DNA from: Chryseobacterium tructae
GTDB taxonomy: Bacteria; Bacteroidota; Bacteroidia; Flavobacteriales; Weeksellaceae
Direction of reading: 5' to 3'
Length of the DNA: 64,000 nt
Assembly: GCF_030409875.1 (NCBI RefSeq)
Contig: NZ_JAUFQR010000001.1
Span: 2,542,001 to 2,606,000 of the forward strand
Numbering within the stretch: position 1 is the stretch's first letter; each line of letters opens with the position of its first letter. The notes under the pieces are model-generated. The model did not search any database and was not told where the DNA came from. It was given only the letters and a program-made list of their open reading frames with translations. Shown in pieces: positions 53,412 to 62,912 of this stretch. A program made the translations under genes and the position numbers.

Positions 53412-56285
53412 TTACAGTTTTAAGTCATACGTAAAAGCGAGATAATATAAACCTCCGATTTCAGGGCCTGCTGCATGTTGGAAGTAACGTCTGTTCAGTA
53501 AGTTGGTGGCTCCAATTTTTACATTTGCGTGAATTTCAGGAATCTTCCAACTAGCCTGGGCATCAATGGTATAGTAAGCTGGAATTTTTCCTGATGCTAA
53601 AGGACTTTCCCAATCAAAACCATTCTGCCATCTTGCTACCAGTGTAAATCCAATATTCTTGATAATCTCTCTGTTTCCTATACTTACATTAACCATCCAT
53701 TTTGGAGTGTTAAAGGCTGTAATAAACAGGTCTGAAGTATTGTTGGAAGCCAGATCGTTGTAAGATACATTGGCATTGACATTGTAATTTTTAATCACAT
53801 TGTATCGAATCCCCAATGAGCTGCCATAACTTTTGTAAGTGCTGTTGCTGTTGGTATATACTCTGTATCGGTCTTGTTTACTTCTGTCAAGCATCGCCAA
53901 AACGGCTGCATTGCTTCCTACCTGACTGTTTTTAGGAACGGCGACTTCCACTTGTCCAAGGAATCCTTCATAGATATTGTAGTAAAAATCCCAGTCCAGA
54001 GCCAGTTTATTATTAAAGAATACAGATTTGTACCCTATTTCAAATGAATTGATCTTTTCAGGCTGTAATTTCTGCAGATTGGCCACGGCCAGCAGTTGTT
54101 TATTATCCTGAGCAGCCTGACTTTGGTTTTTTCCACCATCTACATCAGCATTCACGGCAGAAGTAAATCTGTCGATGGAAGCAAGAGTATAAGAGTTTTC
54201 CAGATATCCTAAACCATCATTCACTTTTGAAAGTCCGCCTACCCTTCTTACATTTCCGTTATTCACAAAGGAAAGGGCTTCAAATAAGGATGGAAATCGG
54301 TATCCATTTTGAAAAGACGCTCTGAAATTGTGTTGTTTAACGGGAGAATATACAACGCTTATTCTCGGATTCAGTTTGGCTTCAAATTCAGGGTTTTTGT
54401 CGATGCGGAGAGCAGCATTGATTTTTAACTTTTCATCAAAGAAGAGCTTAGTAATCTGGGCAAAAGCTCCGTATTTCTGATAAATCACATCCTTGCCAAA
54501 AGTTCCATTGGATAAAGGAATATTTCTTTCATTAACAGGTCTGTTGAAGTCTACAAAGTTGTTCCCATCCGGAGTAATGCTGTACAAACGATAATCTATT
54601 CCGGCCAGAAGATTAAAAACTTTTACAAATCTGCTAAGATCATAAGTGAGTTCACCCTGATAAAACCTGGATTTTTGTTCCAGTTTTGCTCCTCCGGTTG
54701 CAGGGGCTCCCGCAATTCCTGCATTGGCAGAGTCCCAGTTGTTGATTCCGATGATGGTATTTTTTAACTGTTCAAAAGCTGCGGTTCCGGGGACTACTCT
54801 ATTTTTGTCAGCTTCACTACGGGCCAGAATAAGAGCGTCATTGAGATTTGTTCCTGCATTCAGGTTATTTTGAAGGCTAGTCTGGAAGATGCTTTTCCAG
54901 TTATTGTTGGAAAGATTCGAAAGGTCAAGATTATCAGCCAAAGGTTTCAGATTGTAAGAATCTCCTGTATTTTCTATAGAAACATAAGCTCTGAACGTCA
55001 ATTCTTTTCCGGTAAGTTCTACTTTATGGTTTTGTACAGTAGCATTTTGCAAACGGATTTTATTTCCTCTCTGAAAAGTTCCGTCCAGTAATCCGTAGCG
55101 ATATACATAAGAAGCTTTCCATTGATCTCCAAAACGGTAATATAATCCGGCATCGAATTTTATATTCTTTACTTCCGGGCTTACCAGGTCTTTTTCCAGA
55201 TATCCGGTTCTGGAAACATTGAATGTGGTGGGTTTTCCATTATAATCTACTTTTACCGCTACTCTATTGTTTCTTTCATCGCCATACTTGTTCCAAAGGT
55301 CTTCCGCTGGATTATTGGCTAAAGAAAAATTGGGGTTGGCGGTAATTAAGGAATTGGAGTTTTGATCAGTCTGATTATCTGAAATCCAGTCTACACCTGT
55401 AAAATAAGAAGCATTCACTTTAACGGCAAAGTTTTTGTGAAATACTTTGGCAAATCTGATGGCACTTTCCCCCAGAGAACTGATCTTATGATTGAAATTA
55501 TCCACATGATTTACTCCGCCCCGAAAATACACACTTACTCCTTCAGAGGTAAAGGGATCTTTGGTCTGTAAACTTGCAAGGCCATTGATAGCATTCATTC
55601 CATACAATGCGGAAGCGGCTCCCGGAGTGACTTCCATAGATTGGATATCCAGTTCTGTAGGCCCAATAGCATTTCCTAATGGAACTCCTAATGTAGCAGA
55701 CTGCACATCTACACCATCTACCAACTGCATAAATCTGAAGTTATTAGGAGAATTGAATCCTCTGGAATTGGGGATTTTCAAGGTAAGGCTGGATGTTAAA
55801 AGCTGTAACCCTTTTACGTTTTCCAGGGTTTCATAAAAAGAGGCAGCCGGACTTTCGCGGATGGTTTTGATATCAATCTTTTCAATCGCGATCGGAGATT
55901 TTAATATTTTTTCAGGAATACGAGAGGCAGAAATAACTACATCATCAATAATGGTATTCTGAGGGTTAAGCCCAATGGTAAGTTTATTGGAAAGCGAAAG
56001 GATCTCTACAGTCTGGCTGGAAAAGCCATCTTTATTGATAATCAGTCGGAAAGGAATGGTAACTCTTGTTCTGATCTTAAAATTACCGAGTTGATCTGTT
56101 GATGTGGTATCCTTTGTATTTTCAATCTGTACTTTTACAGCATCAAGTCCTTTTTGGGTTCCTGTATTTCTGATGATTCCACTGAGCTCTATAAGCTGTT
56201 GTGCTTCTGCCAAGTTGCAGAATAAAAGTGTAAATACTATAACTCCTGTTTTAGGCAGGAAATATCCCTGTCTTTTGTTTTTCAT
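53412..56285 (-). CDS. TonB-dependent outer-membrane receptor
   Basis: 957 residues. Signal peptide ~1-28 (AEAQ), a carboxypeptidase-like regulatory domain (~30-110; GIIRNTGTQKGLDAVKVQIENTKDT), a plug domain (DDVVISASRIPEKI ... ALYGMNAINGLAS), and a long 22-strand barrel ending FQHAAGPEIGGLYYLAFTYDLKL. No SusC-type signature. Four bases separate it from the siroheme/TauE gene, so it belongs to the sulfur operon and may import a sulfur compound or an Fe/heme-type cofactor precursor (inferred). Confidence 0.9.
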   Translation of the reverse strand: MKNKRQGYFLPKTGVIVFTLLFCNLAEAQQLIELSGIIRNTGTQKGLDAVKVQIENTKDTTSTDQLGNFKIRTRVTIPFRLIINKDGFSSQTVEILSLSNKLTIGLNPQNTIIDDVVISASRIPEKILKSPIAIEKIDIKTIRESPAASFYETLENVKGLQLLTSSLTLKIPNSRGFNSPNNFRFMQLVDGVDVQSATLGVPLGNAIGPTELDIQSMEVTPGAASALYGMNAINGLASLQTKDPFTSEGVSVYFRGGVNHVDNFNHKISSLGESAIRFAKVFHKNFAVKVNASYFTGVDWISDNQTDQNSNSLITANPNFSLANNPAEDLWNKYGDERNNRVAVKVDYNGKPTTFNVSRTGYLEKDLVSPEVKNIKFDAGLYYRFGDQWKASYVYRYGLLDGTFQRGNKIRLQNATVQNHKVELTGKELTFRAYVSIENTGDSYNLKPLADNLDLSNLSNNNWKSIFQTSLQNNLNAGTNLNDALILARSEADKNRVVPGTAAFEQLKNTIIGINNWDSANAGIAGAPATGGAKLEQKSRFYQGELTYDLSRFVKVFNLLAGIDYRLYSITPDGNNFVDFNRPVNERNIPLSNGTFGKDVIYQKYGAFAQITKLFFDEKLKINAALRIDKNPEFEAKLNPRISVVYSPVKQHNFRASFQNGYRFPSLFEALSFVNNGNVRRVGGLSKVNDGLGYLENSYTLASIDRFTSAVNADVDGGKNQSQAAQDNKQLLAVANLQKLQPEKINSFEIGYKSVFFNNKLALDWDFYYNIYEGFLGQVEVAVPKNSQVGSNAAVLAMLDRSKQDRYRVYTNSNSTYKSYGSSLGIRYNVIKNYNVNANVSYNDLASNNTSDLFITAFNTPKWMVNVSIGNREIIKNIGFTLVARWQNGFDWESPLASGKIPAYYTIDAQASWKIPEIHANVKIGATNLLNRRYFQHAAGPEIGGLYYLAFTYDLKL

Positions 56286-56337
56286 TGTTCTTCTATTTTA
56301 GGTGAGGATGAATGGAGCTGTTTGAAACTTTTATTTT

Positions 56338-56527
56338 TAACCACAAAAGGCACAAAAGTTATTATTTTAAACACTTTATTTCACTTAAGAAGTTTAAAAT
56401 GCTGCAGTATAAAAGTTCACATAAGATGAAAATCATAGATTTTCATAAAACTAAAGTGTACTTCCTTTACGCAAAGCTTGTCACTTCAAATCACTTAAGT
56501 GTTTAAAAACTTTTGTGATTGTTGTTT
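56338..56527. repeat. Palindromic AACCACAAAAG element, copy 1
   Basis: The left end AACCACAAAAGGCACAAAAG is inversely repeated at the right (CTTTTGTGATTGTTGTTT, worn). Core contains TTCACATAAGATGAAAATC and an AAATCATAGATTTT hairpin. Related to the unit of the tandem array at 8099-8698. Confidence 0.75.
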
Positions 56528-56537
56528 TTTCATTTTT

Positions 56538-56733
56538 AAACCACAAAAGGCACAAAAGTTATTATTTTAAACACTTTAGTTCACTTAAGAGAGTTTAAAA
56601 TGCTGTGGTATAAAAGTTCACATAAGATGAAAATCGTAGATTTTCATAATACTAAAGTGTACTTTATCTGTGAATAGCTTGTCACTTAAAAAATACTTAA
56701 GTGTTTAAAAAGCTTTTGTGACTTTTGTGGTTT
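56538..56733. repeat. Palindromic AACCACAAAAG element, copy 2
   Basis: Left end AAACCACAAAAGGCACAAAAG and right end CTTTTGTGACTTTTGTGGTTT are inverted with one mismatch. A 196-bp complete copy, ~90% like copy 1 by eye. Confidence 0.8.
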
Positions 56734-56864
56734 AAATAAAATTCAAACAGCCTGTATATATTGTTATTATTGAAAATCAACAACACATACACATTCGCTC
56801 ACTTAGAAGAAATGGTTGATGTTTTTTTAGTTTTTTCTGATCATAAAAAAGGCTAGTCATATTT

Positions 56865-58538
56865 TCAGTTTAAGGTTTGTAAGTAACGGTATGAAAAGTC
56901 ACCAAATGTTTCTTCTGTATGCTTTTCATTGACATAGATTCCGAAAAGTTCATCCAGCGTGGTCAGAATTTCTTCTTCGCCGATATTTTCTCTGTATTTT
57001 GTATTCAGACGCATTCCCAATCGATCACCTCCGATATGAAGATTGTATTTACCATAAGCCGTTCCTACAAATCCGATCTCAGCATTGGGAGAACGTCCGC
57101 ATCCGTTAGGACATCCGGTCATTCTGATGGTAATATCATCTTCAAGAAGACCATATTTTTCAAGAATAGGTTCTATTTTGGTAACCAAAGTTGGCAAATA
57201 ACGCTGTGCTTCTGCCAAAGCTAATGAACAGGTATTCAAGGCAACACAGGCAACAGAGTTTTTACGCAGGGCACTTGCTTTTTCAGTGGCTTCTGAAATT
57301 CCATACTCTTGTAAAAGATCTTCTACTTTTGCTTTATCTTCTTCCTGAATATCAGCAATAATCAGGTTTTGGTTACAGGTAAATCTGAAATTGACATTCG
57401 CTGTTTGAGCGATTTTCAATAATCCTGATTTTAAAGGATAACCTTCAATGTCAAGAACTCTTCCATGTTCTACGAAAACAGTATAAAACCATTTCCCTTC
57501 ATGATTTTGAGTCCAGCCATAGCGGTCTTTTCTCTGTTCAAACTTAAATGCTCTGGCAGGTTCAAAACTGAAGCCTGTTCTTTTTTCTACTTCGGTTCTG
57601 TACTGATCGATTCCAAGTTTATCAATGGTGTATTTTAATCTTGAAAGCTTTCTGTCACTACGGTTTCCGAAATCCCGCTGTACGGTAATGATTTCATAAA
57701 CGGCTTTTAAAGCTTTTTCCTCGGAGTCTACAAATCCAAGAACAGAGGCAAGACGAGCGTAAGTAGCTTCATTTCCGTGTGTTGCACCCAATCCGCCTCC
57801 TGCTGCGATATTATATCCTACGATTTCATTGTTTTCAATGATGGCAATCAGGGCAATATCATTAATAAAGACATCTACATCATTGTTAGGAGGAACGGCA
57901 ATTCCGATTTTCAGCTTTCTCGGAAGGTATCTGTCCTGATATAAAGGATCTTCTTCAGTTTTTCGGTCTACAATTAATTCATCATCAATCCAGATATCAT
58001 AGTAAGACTTGGTTTTTGGAAGACACATTTCACTGATTTTACCTGCTAACTCATAAGTCTGCTGGTGCAATGGAGATTCTGATGGATTGGCTATACACGT
58101 CACATTTCTGTTGACATCCCCACAGGCCGCAATAGAGTCAAGGTGATTGATATTAAAATTCTGAATGGTTGGTCTTAAATGGGACTTTAAAATACCGTGC
58201 AGCTGAAGCGTCTGACGGGTTGTTATTTTGATAGTTCCTGTAGAATGGTCATTCGCAATATCATTCACTCCGATCCATTGATCTGAAGTTAAAAATCCGC
58301 CGGGAAGCCTTAGTCTTATCATGTAGGAATACAGCCATTCCAGTTTTTTGGAAACACGTTCTTCCCTTCTGTCTCTGTCATCCTGCTGGTACATTCCGTG
58401 AAACTTGATTAAAGTCTGATCGTCTTCTCTTATCGCTCCGGTAAAATCATCGGCAAGGCTTTCCTTCAAGGTTCCTCTGAGTCCGTTGCTTTGGGTTTTA
58501 ATTCTTTCTACAGGGGAAAGATTATCATTATGGCTCAT
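56865..58538 (-). CDS. cysI: Sulfite reductase hemoprotein subunit
   Basis: 557 residues. Assimilatory sulfite reductase: reduces sulfite to sulfide with siroheme and a [4Fe-4S] cluster, whose ligands are C431, C437, C476 and C480 (CVALNTC, TGCPNGC). Duplicated ferredoxin-like domains start LRLPGGFLTSDQW; the siroheme-binding RTTRQTLQ-type loop reads KITTRQTLQLHGIL. Electrons come from the CysJ product encoded 31 bases upstream on the same strand. Full length. Confidence 0.94.
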   Translation of the reverse strand: MSHNDNLSPVERIKTQSNGLRGTLKESLADDFTGAIREDDQTLIKFHGMYQQDDRDRREERVSKKLEWLYSYMIRLRLPGGFLTSDQWIGVNDIANDHSTGTIKITTRQTLQLHGILKSHLRPTIQNFNINHLDSIAACGDVNRNVTCIANPSESPLHQQTYELAGKISEMCLPKTKSYYDIWIDDELIVDRKTEEDPLYQDRYLPRKLKIGIAVPPNNDVDVFINDIALIAIIENNEIVGYNIAAGGGLGATHGNEATYARLASVLGFVDSEEKALKAVYEIITVQRDFGNRSDRKLSRLKYTIDKLGIDQYRTEVEKRTGFSFEPARAFKFEQRKDRYGWTQNHEGKWFYTVFVEHGRVLDIEGYPLKSGLLKIAQTANVNFRFTCNQNLIIADIQEEDKAKVEDLLQEYGISEATEKASALRKNSVACVALNTCSLALAEAQRYLPTLVTKIEPILEKYGLLEDDITIRMTGCPNGCGRSPNAEIGFVGTAYGKYNLHIGGDRLGMRLNTKYRENIGEEEILTTLDELFGIYVNEKHTEETFGDFSYRYLQTLN

Positions 58539-58569
58539 AATTGTTTTCTTTTAAGGGTGTGGGTACTTT

Positions 58570-60278
58570 TTAATAAACATCTTTAGCATATCGGCCGTTG
58601 AGCTCCATTTCTTCCAGATAATGAACAGCTTCTTCCTGACTGCGTTTTCCCTGATGCTGGATAATATTGAGCAGAGTATTTTCTACATCACGGCTCATAG
58701 GTTCTTTGGTTCCACAGACATAGACGGAGGCTCCGTTTTCTAACCAGTAAAAGACTTCCTGTGCTTTTTGCTCCAGTTTGTGCTGTACATATACTTTCTC
58801 AGCTGTATCTCTTGAAAAGGCAAGATCCAAGTGGGTTAAGCTTCCTGTTTTAAGGAAATCCTGAAGTTCGGACTGATAAATGAAATCTGATACAAAGTTT
58901 CTATCACCAAAAAATAGCCAGTTCTTCCCTTCTGCTCCTGTGGCATCACGTTCCCAAAGGAATGATCTGAAAGGAGCAATTCCGGTTCCTGGGCCAATCA
59001 TGATGACATCTTTATCCGGTTCCGGTAATCTGAAATGTCCTGCATCCTGAATATAAAATTCAACTTCTCCGCCTTCATGGAACTCGCTGAGATAACCGCT
59101 GCACAGACCATTATGCTTCTGGTGGTCAATAAAGAATTCCGATCTGGCAACGGTAATATGAATCTCATTTTCGCCATGTGCTTCCGGAGAAGACGATATG
59201 GAGTACAGACGTGGTGCCTGAGCGGTCAGAATCTGGATTACTTCTTCAAATTCTTCTGCATTTTTCACAGGATAAATTCTTAACAGATCCAGAAGGCTTA
59301 AACGGACTTCCGGAATAGAATGTCCGGTGATTTTAGCATATTGAGCCACTACAGTTTTGAGTAAATAGCTAATATTAAGATGTTTGTGTAAAAGCTCTTC
59401 TACACTGTCTGTCGTCTTCGAAGTTTCGATCTTTTTTTTAGGATCAATACCTGTTACAGCAATAATTTCATCGACTACAGATTTTGAATTGAAAGGAATA
59501 ATTCCCAAAGCAGCACCAGGCTGATAGCTTAAAGCTTCCTCTGTTTCTATTTCAATATGATAGGTTTCTTTTTCGGAAGTAATATCATTCAGATTGATAA
59601 TCGCGGATACTGTACCCTGGTATTTTTTTCTTCCTGTTGAAGCTTTCTGAGCAGATGGATTTTTAACACTGCTGACAGACGTTTTATTGACAGCTTCAAA
59701 AACATGATCAACCCAGTTTTGGGCTTCCTGTTCGTAATCAATATCACATTTTTTTAATGGAATAATTCGTTGTGCACCAAGAATTTCAAATCGGGAATCT
59801 ATGTCTTCTCCTGTTTGCAGAATAAAGGATAGCTGCTGTCTCCCAGTGCCAGAACTCCAAATTTTAGGTGACTTAGATTACTTTCATTTTCATAGATATA
59901 ATCATAGAATTTCTTAGCCAATACCGGTGGATCTCCTTCTCCCTGAGTACTGATAACTACAAAGAAAAACTCTTCTTTAGCTAAGTCTTTAGGCTTATAT
60001 TGAGAAAGATCGGCTAATTTAACCTGAATTCCTTTTTTCTTGATGATTCCGGCAAGAGCTGTTGCCAGTTTTTTACTGTTTCCGGTTTCTGTGCCATAAG
60101 CCAGGGTGATTTTCTTACCCGTATTGTGTTCCGGCAGTGTTACCTGTAAAGGAGGCTGTACCCCTGTAATAGGAGCTCCGGCTAATCCTGCAAGGTATCC
60201 GCTTGCCCAGATCGATTCATCTCTGGAAAAATCACTGGAGATCTGTTTAAGAATATTTAATTTAGTTTCAGACAGCAT
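58570..60278 (-). CDS. cysJ: Sulfite reductase flavoprotein subunit (frameshifted as read)
   Basis: Transfers electrons from NADPH via FAD and FMN to CysI. N-terminal flavodoxin domain (LAYGTETGNSKKLA, STQGEGDPP, LGDSSYPLFCK; ~60-165). FAD domain with PRLYSISSSP and GLCSGYL. NADPH domain with MIGPGTGIAPFRSFLWER and the C-terminal RYAKDVY. As read it breaks near 59818; one A added to TGCAAACAGG gives FCKTGEDIDSRFEILG and a continuous ~569-residue protein; the 290-base gap between pieces is open in the restored frame. Its start overlaps the cobA stop by 11 bases. Confidence 0.9.
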
Positions 60279-61112
60279 ATTCGAAGAAATTTTGAGTTTT
60301 TGGGACTAAGCTTCCGTTTTCAACTGATTTAAAATAAAGACCTTCCTGCTCTGTATTTTCCAGCCAGGAGAATTCCTCATGAAGGTTCACCACTTTTCCT
60401 ATCACCACCAATGAGGGTGAGGCAAAGGCTTTATCACCAAGTGTTTTACTAAAATCCTCAAAAGATGAGGTGTACACTTTTTGGTAAGGAGTTGTGGCCT
60501 GTTCAATCACAGCGATTTTTTTCTCGTTGGAAATATTCAGTTCAATGAACTTTTCTACAAGACTGGTCAGGTTTCCTTTAGACATATAGAATACAAGCGT
60601 ATCCTGAGTATGAGCAAGATCTTTCCAGTATTCATCTGTCAGAATTTCAGATTTATAATACGTGAGAAAACGAACGGAGGTGGAATATCCTCTGGCTGTT
60701 AAAGGCATTCCGGCATACGCCGCAGCTCCCAAAGCAGCTGTAATTCCGGGGATAATCTCAAATGGAATATGATTTTCTTTCAAAGACTGAAGTTCATCCA
60801 GAATATTGGAAAAAATAGACACATCTCCCCCTTTAAGTCTTACGACTGTTTTGTTCTGTAACGCATAGTCTACCATTAAAGTATTGATAAGTGATTGAGG
60901 AGTAGACGCATTTTTACTGCATTCTTTGCCTACATAGATAAGTTCTGTGTCTTTATTAACATAAGTTTCTAAAATTTCAGGACTTACCAGACGGTCAGCA
61001 AGAACAACGTCTGCTTTGGCAATAGCTTTTACGGCTTTTACTGTGATCAAATCAGGGCTGCCGGGCCCTGCACCGATAAGGTAAACCTTAGGTGATTTAT
61101 TGTTGTGTTCAT
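60268..61112 (-). CDS. cobA: Uroporphyrinogen-III C-methyltransferase (start frameshifted as read)
   Basis: Makes precorrin-2, the siroheme precursor, from uroporphyrinogen III and SAM. SUMT motifs: VYLIGAGPGSPDLITVKA (SAM loop), ADVVLADRLVSPEIL, RLKGGDVSIF, PGITAALGAAAYAGMPLTARGYS. The SAM loop lies upstream of the ATG at 61050 and is out of frame with the ATG at 61110-61112; one A added to ATAAATC links them as MNTTIKSPKVYLIGAGPG, giving ~281 residues. Pairs functionally with the siroheme synthase at the operon end. Confidence 0.9.
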
Positions 61113-61137
61113 TGAAATCGGTGTTAGTTAAAGGATT

Positions 61138-62048
61138 TTAGAAGAGTCCTTCAATAGAAAGATACCTTTCTCCGGTATCGTAATTGATGGTAAGAATTTT
61201 AGCTCCGGGTTGTATTTCCGGTAATTGTTTTGCGATAGCAGCTAAAGCGGCTCCTGTAGAAATTCCTACAAAAAGACCTTCTTTTTTAGCGGCATTAATG
61301 GCATATTCATAAGCTTCATCCTTCCCTACTGTGATTACTCCATCCAAAAGGGTAATATCTAAAATGGAAGGTACAAATCCGGCTCCAAGACCCTGTAATG
61401 GATGTGGTGCAGGACTTCCGCCGCTCAATACCGGAGATAATTCAGGTTCTACTGCAATGACTTTAAGGTTGGGAAGTTGTTGCTTTAATGCTTTGGCAAT
61501 CCCTGTGATATGTCCGCCGGTTCCTACTCCTGTAATCACATAATCTAATCCTTCAGGGAAATCTTTAAAATTTCCTGAGCTGTCGTTTCAACATGTACTT
61601 TTACGTTCGCAGGGTTGTCAAACTGTCTCGGGATCCATGAATTAGGAGTTTCTTCTGCCAGTTCATTAGCTTTCTCGATGGCTCCTTTCATTCCTTTTTC
61701 TCTTGGGGTAAGGACAAATTCAGCACCATAGGCTTCCATGATCTTACGGCGTTCTATACTCATACTGTCCGGCATTACCAGAATCAGCTTATATCCTTTT
61801 ACTGCGGCTACCAATGCTAACCCGATTCCTGTGTTTCCACTGGTAGGTTCTATGATAACGCTGTCTTTATTCAGTAATCCTTTGGCTTCTGCATCTTCAA
61901 TCATTGCCAATGCAATTCTGTCTTTAATACTTCCGCCTGGGTTGCTTTTTTCCAATTTGATCCAGATTTCATGATCTGAATTGAACAAGTTGTTAATCTT
62001 TACGACTGGTGTATTTCCAATGGTTTCTAGGGCATTCTGAAATTTCAT
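61138..62048 (-). CDS. cysM: Cysteine synthase (frameshifted as read)
   Basis: PLP enzyme making cysteine from O-acetylserine and sulfide. ~303 residues joined. Schiff-base lysine in [11 protein letters not shown] (K42), [11 protein letters not shown] phosphate loop (~69-79), [11 protein letters not shown] and STGAALAA. The break at ~61550 is repaired with one A (TTAAAGATT to TTAAAAGATT), giving [17 protein letters not shown]. CysK and CysM are hard to separate; it follows cysE in the operon. Confidence 0.9.
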
Positions 62049-62076
62049 ATCAATACAATTTTTTGTTTTTTCTGTT

Positions 62077-62907
62077 TTATATTACAAAGGTTAATGATTC
62101 CGGTAAGGGATTGTTATCCTTTATTCTTATTTCACTTTTGTTATAGACCAGGGAATTGGGCGGGACATCCTGTGTGATCCACACATTTCCACCTATAACG
62201 CTTTCCCTGCCTATGGTTGTATTTCCACCCAAAATCGTAGCTCCTGAATAGATGATGACATGGTCTTCAATATTCGGATGTCTTTTCTGGTTGGCTTTTT
62301 CTTTAGAGACATTCAATGCACCGAGGGTTACTCCCTGATATATTTTGACATGATCGCCAATAACGGTAGTTTCTCCGATAACAATTCCGGTTCCGTGATC
62401 GATGAAAAAATATTCTCCGATCACTGCTCCCGGATGAATGTCTATTCCTGTTTTGCTGTGGGCATATTCTGAAATAACACGGGGTAAAACAGGGACTTCC
62501 TGATTCCAGAGCTGATGCGAGATCCTGTATACATAGGTTGCAAAATATCCGGGATACGCAAGGTATATTTCTTCCAGAGAGTCTGCTGCCGGGTCAAATT
62601 CAAGGATAGACTGCGCGTCCTGAACGAGATGGCCGTAGATTTGGGGTAAGGCTTCAAAAAAAGCATTCACCTGTACTTCGGTAAGGTCTTTATCTCTCGT
62701 GATTGTATTAATCAGGACTGAAAGATGATCGTGCAGTTGAGCAAAATCCTGTTTCAGCTGGTCAGGAGTATTCGTTTCTTGTGGAAGAAACAATACTTTA
62801 TACAATTCTGTTACAAAAACCTTTACTCTGGCTCTGTCAAAGAATCCATGGGTTTTATTCTGTTTGCTCTGATGAATTCTTTCTATAAAATGATGGGTAA
62901 CTGGCAT
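62077..62907 (-). CDS. cysE: Serine O-acetyltransferase
   Basis: 276 residues. N-terminal helical domain, then a left-handed beta-helix of hexapeptide repeats: [45 protein letters not shown] and [19 protein letters not shown]. The catalytic histidine and aspartate lie in FIDHGTG (Asp-His). Acetylates serine to supply the cysteine synthase 28 bases downstream. Longer N-terminus typical of the EpsC-like form of Bacteroidetes. Confidence 0.93.
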   Translation of the reverse strand: MPVTHHFIERIHQSKQNKTHGFFDRARVKVFVTELYKVLFLPQETNTPDQLKQDFAQLHDHLSVLINTITRDKDLTEVQVNAFFEALPQIYGHLVQDAQSILEFDPAADSLEEIYLAYPGYFATYVYRISHQLWNQEVPVLPRVISEYAHSKTGIDIHPGAVIGEYFFIDHGTGIVIGETTVIGDHVKIYQGVTLGALNVSKEKANQKRHPNIEDHVIIYSGATILGGNTTIGRESVIGGNVWITQDVPPNSLVYNKSEIRIKDNNPLPESLTFVI

Positions 62908-62912
62908 ATTCT

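Larger units (their letters stand above)
56286..56864. other. Gap with two palindromic repeat copies
   Basis: No gene. Two tandem ~190-bp palindromic elements (56338-56527, 56538-56733) lie between cysI and the receptor gene, inside the operon. The remaining ~130 bases before the cysI stop are featureless. Confidence 0.75.
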
